The notes under the pieces: generated by a model
The model's input: the letters and a program-made list of their open reading frames with translations, nothing else
The model's database searches: none
What the model was told of the DNA's origin: nothing
Shown: positions 1 through 8,063 of the stretch, in pieces
Layout of the letters: each line of letters opens with the position of its first letter
How positions within the stretch are numbered: position 1 is the first letter of the stretch
From: Postechiella marina
Lineage (GTDB): Bacteria > Bacteroidota > Bacteroidia > Flavobacteriales > Flavobacteriaceae
Direction of reading: 5' to 3'
Assembly: GCF_039538365.1 (NCBI RefSeq)
Contig: NZ_BAABCA010000005.1
Location: 62,001 to 126,000 of the forward strand
DNA length: 64,000 nucleotides
Made by a program: the position numbers and the translations under genes

Positions 1-1263
1 ACAAGATCTATTAATAAAGGTAGGAAGCATTCTATGAATATTGCCTGCACAACACTCGGTATCATGTCCTGGACGATAGCATAAACGTCCTTTTGCTTGA
101 GCTCCCCAACCTTGATGATCGTTATAAAAACTTGAACTATTTGTGCTTATTAGCAAATTAGGCATTTGGTAATATTGATATGCCTTAAAATCTTTAGTTA
201 TTAAACTAAAACTAGCATTATAAAGTACTTTTTCCATTTTATCGGCAAAATATGGGTCTTCTGTTGCTAAAAGAGCCCAACCTGTAGTCCAGTTAGAATC
301 TATAAGACTACACGCCTCTACACTCTCGTTAGATCCTTTTCCTGCTAAACCTTCATGATTTGCAGTACCACCATCTGCCAACTCATGTGTTTCTTCTAAC
401 AACTTATAAGCTTTATAAAGTGCTGTTTTATATTTTTCTTTACCGGTAATTTTATACAGTATTGCAGGAAGTTTTAAAAACTCATGATATGTCACTGCAT
501 GACCAGATGGAACAACACCTTCATTCATTCCTTTTACAGAAATCATGTAGTTTTTATTTCCTTTTTGGTTCGCTTTTTTTTGAAAAGCATCATATAACTT
601 TTCTGCAGTTTCTACATACCAATCATCTCTAGTTATACCATACATGTGCCCTAACAATTCAATATTTAAAACAGGACGTATTTCGAATCCTCCTTTATTA
701 ACAGAATCAAAAATTTCTGGTCTGCTAAATATCGCTTTGTAATGCTTATCTATTGCAGATAATAATTTTGTATTACCACTAATCTCATATTTTTCAATAA
801 GCATGCGAATAATAACTACCATTGGCCAACCCTCTCGACTAAGCCCAATATCTCCAGCATGAAGTATACCTTCGTTATCTACACCTTTTAAAATGCTATT
901 TAAGTTTTGCTCTACTTTGTTTTTCAAGGTTTCTGAGCCAGTCATTTGTCCACATCGTAAAATACCATCTAAATAATACCCAGTTTGTTCGTATGGCCAC
1001 CAATCGCTTCCTCCTTCAAATTCTCTATCTGTATACTTCATGTTTTCTGTCCACATACCTGTATTAAAAGGGAAACCGCTTTCTTCAGGATGACTTCCTA
1101 AGCCTTCAACCTGCCTATTTAAAAACTCTTTAACCCAACCTTCGGGAATAAACTCGTTAGATGATAAATCTCTTATTTTATTATTTTGAGACCAAACTGC
1201 TACATCTGTTAATGTAATTATAACGAAAAGTAACATCACCAAATTGGGCTTTTTTATGTACAT
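1..1263 (-). CDS. Glycoside hydrolase family 127 (DUF1680) beta-L-arabinofuranosidase, partial
   Basis: The gene runs off the left edge; 421 codons are present and the C-terminal part is missing. The start at 1263 gives a short basic stretch followed by a hydrophobic signal segment ending near Q26, so the protein is exported. GH127 enzymes remove beta-L-arabinofuranose using a Zn-bound cysteine nucleophile. The family hallmarks are visible: a Glu-rich stretch with NHEGLAG, then VEACSLID, and the double cysteine in TECCAGN at about residues 402-408. The second Cys pair, the ACS cysteine and a Glu are expected to bind zinc. The gene lies 66 bp downstream of a sulfatase on the same strand, so it is probably the distal part of the same glycan-degradation operon. 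GH146 is a close relative and cannot be excluded without the C-terminus. Confidence 0.85.
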   Translation of the reverse strand, partial: MYIKKPNLVMLLFVIITLTDVAVWSQNNKIRDLSSNEFIPEGWVKEFLNRQVEGLGSHPEESGFPFNTGMWTENMKYTDREFEGGSDWWPYEQTGYYLDGILRCGQMTGSETLKNKVEQNLNSILKGVDNEGILHAGDIGLSREGWPMVVIIRMLIEKYEISGNTKLLSAIDKHYKAIFSRPEIFDSVNKGGFEIRPVLNIELLGHMYGITRDDWYVETAEKLYDAFQKKANQKGNKNYMISVKGMNEGVVPSGHAVTYHEFLKLPAILYKITGKEKYKTALYKAYKLLEETHELADGGTANHEGLAGKGSNESVEACSLIDSNWTTGWALLATEDPYFADKMEKVLYNASFSLITKDFKAYQYYQMPNLLISTNSSSFYNDHQGWGAQAKGRLCYRPGHDTECCAGNIHRMLPTFINRSC

Positions 1264-1329
1264 GATAAGGTTTTATTTAGTTGATATTTAAATGGCTTTA
1301 TTTGCTGGCTTATTCTAAATTAAATAGAA

Positions 1330-2745
1330 TTACTTATATCTGTTTTCTCCAGATACTGCCTTTTTTACAGCATCTTCTCTTGCCTTTTTCATTTTAAGCA
1401 CATTAGGAATATGAGTATCTGGCCAAAGATTATCTACATTATTTTTATTCCAAATCTTATATTCTTCTTGTAATTCTTTAACCTTTTCTGGCATTTGAGA
1501 CGCCAAATTATGATGCTCATATTTATCTGTTTTTAAGTTAAACAGAAGTAAATCGTCTCTTACAAGTTCTTTTACAAGCTTATAATTACCAATACGAACC
1601 GCATATCCGTTTCCATCACTATAGCGCCAAAACAGTTTTTCGTGAGGATTTTTATTTGGTCTATTCTCTTTTACAAAAGGCAATAAGTTTACACCTGTTA
1701 ATTTTTTTGCATCATGGTATTTAATGTTTGCAGCCTCTAAAACAGTTGTAAAAATATCGTAAGCTATTATAGGTTTATCTAATTTCTGGTTGCCTTTAAA
1801 ACCTGCGGGCCAACTCATAAAAAAAGGCACTCTAATTCCGCCTTCAAACAACATGCCTTTTTGCCCTCTGTAGGGAAACTGATTAGAGCCTTTTCCATGT
1901 CCACCATTGTCACTATAAAAAAAGATAAGTGTGTTTTCATATTCTCCGGTAGCCTTTAGTTTATCAACAAGTTTACCTATACCTGTATCCATACCAGCAA
2001 CCATAGCTGCATAGGTAGCTCTTTCGCCTTGTTCAATATAATCGACTTTATCTAAATAAGCTTTAGTAGCTTGTATAGGCGCATGTGGCGCATTATAAGC
2101 CAAATACATAAAAAATGGCTTGTTGTTTTTAGAATATTTATCTACATATTCTACTGCAGCATTCGAGAAATCGTCTGTAAGGTAGCTTAGGTTTTCAAGA
2201 GGTTCTGGTTTTCCATCTCGCATAATTTGATGCCAAGTCGTAAAATCTTTTTCCCAAGATTTACCCCAATAATTTCTAGAACCACCAGAGAAACCAAACC
2301 AATCGTTAAACCCTCTATTATTTGGCCAATATTCTTTTGTGTGCCCTAAATGCCATTTACCTATAGCACAAGTTTGATAGCCATTGTCTTGCAATACTTC
2401 AGAAATCATGGTTTCACCTAGAGGCATTCCCATAATTTCGCCTTTAAATTTTTTACCAATATTATTTTCGCAACCAAAACGCTGTTGAGGTCTACCTGCT
2501 AATAAACCTGCTCTACTTGGACCACAATATGGATGTGTAGCATAACCTGCAGAAAAATTTACACCGCTATTTGCTAGTTTGTCAAGATTTGGTGTTGGTA
2601 TGTCTGTAGAGCCATTAAAACCTACATCTGCCCAACCTAAATCGTCTGCAAGAATAATTATTACATTTGGTTGCTTCTTTTTTTGTGCGTTTACTGCAAT
2701 TGTCGAAACAATAAATAGTAAGTAAACTAATAGTTTTCTACTCAT
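1330..2745 (-). CDS. Secreted arylsulfatase-type sulfatase (S1 family)
   Basis: 471 residues with an N-terminal signal peptide ending around residues 20-21 (NAQ). The alkaline-phosphatase-fold sulfatase signature is complete. Metal-binding D34-D35 sit in LADDLGW. The formylglycine motif is C74-G-P-S-R followed by AGLLAGR. GKWHLGH supplies the Lys/His active-site pair and YSDNGGH the later metal-binding Asp-Asn. The cysteine must be converted to formylglycine by a maturase, which is not in this window. The protein is probably exported to the periplasm and desulfates a sulfated glycan; the exact substrate cannot be read from the sequence. It belongs to the leftward cluster with another sulfatase upstream and GH127 downstream. 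Confidence 0.93.
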   Translation of the reverse strand: MSRKLLVYLLFIVSTIAVNAQKKKQPNVIIILADDLGWADVGFNGSTDIPTPNLDKLANSGVNFSAGYATHPYCGPSRAGLLAGRPQQRFGCENNIGKKFKGEIMGMPLGETMISEVLQDNGYQTCAIGKWHLGHTKEYWPNNRGFNDWFGFSGGSRNYWGKSWEKDFTTWHQIMRDGKPEPLENLSYLTDDFSNAAVEYVDKYSKNNKPFFMYLAYNAPHAPIQATKAYLDKVDYIEQGERATYAAMVAGMDTGIGKLVDKLKATGEYENTLIFFYSDNGGHGKGSNQFPYRGQKGMLFEGGIRVPFFMSWPAGFKGNQKLDKPIIAYDIFTTVLEAANIKYHDAKKLTGVNLLPFVKENRPNKNPHEKLFWRYSDGNGYAVRIGNYKLVKELVRDDLLLFNLKTDKYEHHNLASQMPEKVKELQEEYKIWNKNNVDNLWPDTHIPNVLKMKKAREDAVKKAVSGENRYK

Positions 2746-2931
2746 AATTAATTAATATTTTTTAGATCTTTTCTTTTTTTATACTTATTAAATTGATTTT
2801 AATACACTCACTATACTAATACTTTATTTTTAAACAGGATAAACTTTAAAACCTAATACTGTTAGCTATTATAGCTTAGTCTATTTTATATGGTAGTTTT
2901 GACGAACACTTAACAAATAAATAATCTGTAA

Positions 2932-3000
2932 TACCCCCAAAAAAGGTCTTTTTCATTTACTCAATCTTGAATGTAAAAGGGTAGCTGAATTTTTGGGGTT
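2932..3000 (-). other. Compound inverted repeat between two sulfatase genes
   Basis: The arms CCCCAAAAA (2935-2943) and TTTTTGGGG (2990-2998) are exact inverse copies. Nested inside them are CTTTTTCATT and AATGTAAAAG, which pair with one mismatch. The structure begins about 16 bases past the stop of the upstream sulfatase. It could be a terminator or attenuator, or an mRNA-stability hairpin that separates expression of the two sulfatases. The rest of the 270-bp gap is AT-rich with nothing recognised. Confidence 0.4.
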
Positions 3001-3015
3001 TAAATTAGTATTGAT

Positions 3016-4566
3016 TTAATTGTAATAATCCCAAAAATCGACCTTAACAGATTCGCCATCAGGTTTATCTCCAACTTCTTTAGATTTTAACCTCAATTCT
3101 TTTCTCATTTGTGCAACAATATCAGCGTATTTAGGAAAATCTGCCATATTAAAAGTCTCCCAAGGGTCTTTTGTAATATTAAATAGTTGTGTTACACGAG
3201 AACCTGCAACATGTGCTTCTCTAGCATAATCTTTTGCTACAGGAGCTTTTACATATTCTATAAGTTTGTAATCGCCTTTTCTGTAAGCACGTTGGTGTTG
3301 ACGGTATGCGTGATAGGTATAATATCTAATGTTTTCTACTTTATTATTAATTACAGGCAATAAGCTTTTTCCAGAAGAAGATTCTGGTATTTTTATACCA
3401 GCCATATCGCAAATTGTAGGCAAAATATCGTAATTATAGCATAAGGCATCTTCACGTCTTCCGTGGTTAGCTTTATCTACTAATCCGCCAGAAAGAATAA
3501 ACGGAATGTGAATTCCATCTTCATCATAGATATTTTGTTTTCCTATTAAACCATGATTACCTACAGCCAAACCACTATCTCCAGCCATAATAATTATCGT
3601 GTTTTCATACATTCCATTTTCTTTTAATGCTGAAATAACACGTCCAATTTGAGCATCTAAATGTGTTATAATTGAATAATAATCTGACAAATGCTTCTTT
3701 GCTATCTGTCGTGTACGTGGCCAAACATCTAACAATTCATCACGTAAATAAATGTGACCATTATCAAATGGATGCTGTGGCATATAAGATGGTAACAAAG
3801 CAATTTCTGTTTCCGGATACATGTTTTTGTATTTATTTGGTGCCTGACGAGGGTCGTGTGGAGTAGGAAATGCTAAATAATGAAAGAAAGGTTTCTTTTT
3901 TTTATAATTAGAAATAAAATTTATACTTGCATCTGCAAGAACTTTAGAAACATGGGGCCCAACTTTTTCTGTTGCGGTTGGTCCACGTTTGTCTGTCTTT
4001 TTATTAAAGGCTCTTTTAATTATGTTATTACTATTATCGTACTCCAGTAAATACACATCTTCTATCGGATATTTTCCATCGGCATGCCAATCGCTATAAG
4101 GCATTCTAAACTGGTCTGTTAAGTATGCAGGTTTGCCACAAACCTTATCTCCTGTATTAAAAGACCTAGAAAGCGATTCGAAATCTTGATGCCACTTACC
4201 AACATGATGCGCATGATAACCAGCATCCATAAAAACTTCTCCCATAGTAGTATGCTCGTTTGGAATAGTAAAACCTCTTCCTTTTAATTCAAATAAGTTT
4301 CTACCTGTTAGTAACATAGCTCTACTAGGTACACAAGTTGCGCCAGAAAAAGAGCCTTGTAAAAAAGCTTTTGTAAAAGCAATACCAGTTGCTGCTAATT
4401 GATCTAGGTTCGGTGTTTTTACAGCTTGACCTCCTAGAGCGTGTACACCAGAATAACGGTGATCGTCTGTATAAATAACCAATACATTTGGTTTTCTATT
4501 TTTTTGAGCTTGTAATTTTGTAAAAGCACAAATACATAATATAGATAAAATTATTAATTTTCTCAT
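3016..4566 (-). CDS. Secreted sulfatase (S1 family)
   Basis: 516 residues with a signal peptide cleaved near residue 20 (LQAQ). Sulfatase motifs are in order: D34-D35 in IYTDDHRY, formylglycine motif C78-V-P-S-R followed by AMLLTGR, HVGKWH, and the late metal site MAGDSG followed by NHGLIGK. The last part resembles the choline/iduronate-sulfatase branch more than classical arylsulfatases, so this protein and the sulfatase downstream are probably specific for different linkages. The start is 28 bp after the PhoD-like gene stop, indicating co-transcription. Conversion of C78 to formylglycine by a maturase is required. Substrate unknown. Confidence 0.92.
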   Translation of the reverse strand: MRKLIILSILCICAFTKLQAQKNRKPNVLVIYTDDHRYSGVHALGGQAVKTPNLDQLAATGIAFTKAFLQGSFSGATCVPSRAMLLTGRNLFELKGRGFTIPNEHTTMGEVFMDAGYHAHHVGKWHQDFESLSRSFNTGDKVCGKPAYLTDQFRMPYSDWHADGKYPIEDVYLLEYDNSNNIIKRAFNKKTDKRGPTATEKVGPHVSKVLADASINFISNYKKKKPFFHYLAFPTPHDPRQAPNKYKNMYPETEIALLPSYMPQHPFDNGHIYLRDELLDVWPRTRQIAKKHLSDYYSIITHLDAQIGRVISALKENGMYENTIIIMAGDSGLAVGNHGLIGKQNIYDEDGIHIPFILSGGLVDKANHGRREDALCYNYDILPTICDMAGIKIPESSSGKSLLPVINNKVENIRYYTYHAYRQHQRAYRKGDYKLIEYVKAPVAKDYAREAHVAGSRVTQLFNITKDPWETFNMADFPKYADIVAQMRKELRLKSKEVGDKPDGESVKVDFWDYYN

Positions 4567-4594
4567 TTTTAGTTAGTTGATTATATTTTTTTAG

Positions 4595-6043
4595 TTACAG
4601 TTTTCTTTTTACAACCTCTTTATTTACGGGGTTTCCATCAACATCAAAGTGAATAAATTCTATTATAGCTGTGTTTTTTTTACGATATACATTCACACCT
4701 AAAAAACCTCCAGAAACACGTAAAAACTTATGTTCTGGCATTTTATTTTCTTGAGACCAGCCTTGAGCATGAGCATTACTTGTAGGTCCTTGCGAAAATT
4801 CCATTACACCCGTTTTATTGTCTTTAGATACGTATTGCCAATGGCGATCACCATTTAAAACAAACATGTTATAATCTGCCAAAAACTGTCTTAACCAATC
4901 GCCCTCAACCTTAAAAGCACTATTTGCATGGTTGTCGCTTTTGTCTGACACCCTATCTGGCCCCACAACAGGCGTAGCAGATATAAACAACTTAAAAGTT
5001 GCTTTTGATGCTTTTACAGTTTTGGCCAACCATTCTTTTTGCTCTTTTCCAAAAATGGTTTTAGTATCTCCGTCTGGTAAATAATTTGCAGATCGATATT
5101 CTCTACCTTCCAACAGCCATACTTGCAAATCTTTTCCCCATCGAAAAGTTCTATAGGGCTTTCCTTTTAAAGGAGCTTGCTCGTACCAAACTTTAAGTCC
5201 GTCTTTATAAGTAATCTCTCCAAACGGTTGCATGCCAGGGTAAGCATCATTACTTAATAAATCGTGATCGTCTTTTTGCAAATACAAAGGCACATTATTA
5301 TAAAAATCTACAGAACCTGGCCAAGCGTTAATAGCATGCCATTTCATTCGCGCTTGTTCTATATTTAATGCCATTGGTCCTGGTTTATCATAATATACAA
5401 AATCGCCTGTTTGACAATGAAATGAAGGGTTAAGTTTATGCATGGCATCGTAAATTTTAAACCCACGAACTTTATCATCATAATCCCAAAAGTATTGGCA
5501 TGTAGATGATGTAAAAAATACAGGAACAATATCGTTTTTTGAAGGTGCTGTAGAAAAACCACCCTTAATAACCGTAATTGGTGTATCTTCTTTTTCTACA
5601 CCTTTTTTATTTCTACCTTTAAACGTTCGCCCATGAATTTCGACGGTGTATTTTGTATTAGATTCTAGTCCGTTTATAACAGATTTATATGTATAATCGT
5701 CAAGCGAGGAAACAAATTCCCAATCTGTTTCTATTACTTTGTTATTACTTTTTAAAATAGCTTTAACCTCTCCAAAAGCACCTGCTACTTCTCCATCCAT
5801 TTTACTAACTGGAGTATTGTTTTTAAATTTAAGAGGGGCTCTAAATGGTGCATTTTTTCTTTGATGTGTTATAGGGTTTGGTTTTGAAACTTTACAAAGT
5901 CTTGTCCATATTACTGCAGAAGAATCTGTAACTTCCCCAATTTTAAAGCCAGTAGTAAAAAATACACTGTCTTTTACTTGGGCATTACATTTTGTAAAAA
6001 CAACTATTAATAAGACTATTATTGTAAATCCCTTTTTCTTCAT
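4595..6043 (-). CDS. PhoD-like secreted phosphodiesterase/alkaline phosphatase D family
   Basis: The start chosen is the ATG at 6043 (482 residues), because it opens directly with a basic-hydrophobic signal peptide ending near NAQ; the longer reading from 6124 only adds a non-signal extension. An N-terminal beta-sandwich region carries GEVTDSSAVIWTRL, typical of PhoD proteins. The metallophosphoesterase core follows with TGDFVYYD, KDDHDLLSND and NGDRHWQY, which supply metal-binding Asp/Asn/His residues. Family members hydrolyse phosphodiesters or phosphomonoesters outside the cytoplasm. Being first in a sulfatase/GH127 operon suggests a role in trimming substituted glycans, but phosphate scavenging is also possible. 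Confidence 0.85.
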   Translation of the reverse strand: MKKKGFTIIVLLIVVFTKCNAQVKDSVFFTTGFKIGEVTDSSAVIWTRLCKVSKPNPITHQRKNAPFRAPLKFKNNTPVSKMDGEVAGAFGEVKAILKSNNKVIETDWEFVSSLDDYTYKSVINGLESNTKYTVEIHGRTFKGRNKKGVEKEDTPITVIKGGFSTAPSKNDIVPVFFTSSTCQYFWDYDDKVRGFKIYDAMHKLNPSFHCQTGDFVYYDKPGPMALNIEQARMKWHAINAWPGSVDFYNNVPLYLQKDDHDLLSNDAYPGMQPFGEITYKDGLKVWYEQAPLKGKPYRTFRWGKDLQVWLLEGREYRSANYLPDGDTKTIFGKEQKEWLAKTVKASKATFKLFISATPVVGPDRVSDKSDNHANSAFKVEGDWLRQFLADYNMFVLNGDRHWQYVSKDNKTGVMEFSQGPTSNAHAQGWSQENKMPEHKFLRVSGGFLGVNVYRKKNTAIIEFIHFDVDGNPVNKEVVKRKL

Positions 6044-6225
6044 AAAATTTAGTTTCTTGCATTTTTTTAATAAAATACTTTTACCAAATCTAAGCCTTAG
6101 ACTTATAAAAACTAAAAATAACACCTATATTATAACTATATTCGTATTAAAAAAGTTAAAATATTAACTATATTATAACGCATATACACCATTCACTAAT
6201 CCAAACAAACATCATACATAAATAA

Positions 6226-7794
6226 TTGATATACAGAAAAATAAAAAACACTTTAATCCTATTTTTAATCTTAACCAACCTAACATATAGTCAAAACAGA
6301 ACTATATATAGTAAAGATTCTACTGTTGCAAATCCACATAAGTACATTCAAAAAGGATATAGTTTATCTAATAAAAATCAAGATAAAGCTTATGCACATT
6401 TTACAAATGGAGCCAATTATTACAGAAATAATGGAAACAAATCTGCCTATTTAGAATGCCTAATTGGTCTTGTAGAAATTGAAAAGCGAAAAGGAAAATT
6501 CAACAAATCTTTTGAAATGCTTTGGGATATTATGCCTGAAGCTAAATTAATTAAAGATAAATCTCCTTTACTTCAAATACACCGTAAACTGGGACTTTTA
6601 TATGGAAGTTATAGCAAAGATAGTTTATCTATTTCTCATTTAAAAAAGAGCATAGAACTTAGTAAAAAAACAGACAAAAATGCTTTAGTTAGCTCGTACT
6701 TTTCTCTTGCTGTACAATATGTTAAAATGGAATCTTATAAAAACGCAGAACGTTATTTAGATTCTTGCTACCTTAATAAAAACAGTAAAAATAGACTTAT
6801 TTATATTGATGCCTACTACGGTTTAATTAACACAAAAAAAGGGTTTTACAACAAGGCTCAAATCTATTTTAAAAATTTAATTCCGGAGTTTAAAAAAAGA
6901 AAATTAGGCTTTTTAGCCATGCTTTACTCTTTTAATGCCGATTTAAAACATGCTATAAATCAAAAAGATAGTGCCATTTATTATTACAAAGCATCTTTAA
7001 AAATAATGAATAAAATGAAGGTGCATATAGAAGAAAAACCTATAGTTTTAGAGAACCTGTCTAATATATACATCGAAAAAAATGACATTAAAAATGCGTT
7101 TAAATATACGCTATTATCCAAAAATATTTCTGATAGTTTATACCACACTCAAAGTAAATTAAATAAAGAATTATTTGAAATTAAAAATAAATATCAAGAA
7201 GATATTATTGAAAAAGAAAAGCAAATACTAGCTCAAAACAAACTAATATTGTTAAACGAAAAAGTTAGTTTTATATTAAAACTATTAATAGTAATTCTTG
7301 TTTTATTAGCCATAATTGTTGCTGTAGTTTACAAGCAAAGAAACAAAATGAAACAATTGAAAATAAGTAAAGCAAAGAATGAATCGATGCTACAAATTCA
7401 GAATAAAGAGCTTACTGCAAATGCGCTTTTAATTATTGAAAAAGAAAATGCTTTTAAAGAACTTCTAGATATTATAAAAGAAAATGCACCAAGTAAATAC
7501 AAAAGTCTTTCTAAAAAACACAAACAAAGTAATAAACAAATTTGGGAAGATTTTAATCTTAGATTTACACAAATAAATTCTACTTTTTATAACCGATTAT
7601 TAAAACTACACCCTACCCTAACGCCAAATGATTTAAAGCATTGCGCGCTAATTAAATTAAAATTTGACAGCAAAGAAATGTCATATATTTTAGGGATTTC
7701 TCTTCAAAGTGTACATATGGCGCGATCTCGTGTTAGAAAAAAACTTAACTTAAATAGAAAAGACAACCTAAGCAATTATATTGCCATGATTTAA
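6226..7794 (+). CDS. Membrane-anchored TPR regulator with C-terminal LuxR-type HTH
   Basis: 522 residues starting from TTG at 6226; no in-frame ATG is near, and this start gives a good signal peptide (about residues 1-22, ending TYSQ). Degenerate tetratricopeptide repeats fill about residues 35-310, followed by a short coiled coil, one transmembrane helix at about 347-370, a second coiled coil, and a LuxR-like helix-turn-helix at about 463-522 (SKEMSYILGISLQSVHMARS). This architecture is common in Bacteroidota: the TPR part lies in the periplasm and the HTH in the cytoplasm. It is divergent from the sulfatase operon (182 bp between starts) and is the obvious candidate regulator for it. The sensed signal is unknown. 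Confidence 0.85.
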   Translation: MIYRKIKNTLILFLILTNLTYSQNRTIYSKDSTVANPHKYIQKGYSLSNKNQDKAYAHFTNGANYYRNNGNKSAYLECLIGLVEIEKRKGKFNKSFEMLWDIMPEAKLIKDKSPLLQIHRKLGLLYGSYSKDSLSISHLKKSIELSKKTDKNALVSSYFSLAVQYVKMESYKNAERYLDSCYLNKNSKNRLIYIDAYYGLINTKKGFYNKAQIYFKNLIPEFKKRKLGFLAMLYSFNADLKHAINQKDSAIYYYKASLKIMNKMKVHIEEKPIVLENLSNIYIEKNDIKNAFKYTLLSKNISDSLYHTQSKLNKELFEIKNKYQEDIIEKEKQILAQNKLILLNEKVSFILKLLIVILVLLAIIVAVVYKQRNKMKQLKISKAKNESMLQIQNKELTANALLIIEKENAFKELLDIIKENAPSKYKSLSKKHKQSNKQIWEDFNLRFTQINSTFYNRLLKLHPTLTPNDLKHCALIKLKFDSKEMSYILGISLQSVHMARSRVRKKLNLNRKDNLSNYIAMI

Positions 7795-7971
7795 TGCTTG
7801 TTATTTAATTTATTAAAAAAATACACCCTAATCTCAACCTCACTCTTTAGGTCTTTTTTTATTTTCAGTAACACTAGTATACAGCTCATAATCAGCTCAT
7901 CATTTCTAAATTTACAAAAAAATCACTAGTTGTTTTTGTTATGTTTTCAGATTAAAGCTTAACAATAAAAT

Positions 7972-8032
7972 TGTATTTCATCGATTTTTTATGCGTTTCA
8001 TAGATGGTTTTTCAAATATTATTTTATATTTG
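7972..8032 (+). promoter_or_regulatory. Direct-repeat regulatory site and -7 box upstream of the carboxypeptidase gene
   Basis: TGTATTTCA (7972-7980) and TGCGTTTCA (7992-8000) form a direct repeat with 20-bp spacing, about two helical turns. A perfect TAnnTTTG box (TATATTTG) lies at 8025-8032, and the ORF starts at 8064. No TTG is present at the expected -33 position, which would suit an activator-dependent promoter. The same arrangement precedes the next giant gene. The remaining gap from 7795 is AT-rich with nothing recognised. Confidence 0.5.
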
Positions 8033-8063
8033 CTTCCAAATAAGTCTCTAACTCTCAAACCTC

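Noticed and set aside
6044..6124. Upstream start extending the PhoD-like protein by 27 residues
   Set aside because: The added residues precede an otherwise standard signal peptide that begins at 6043; export would be compromised.
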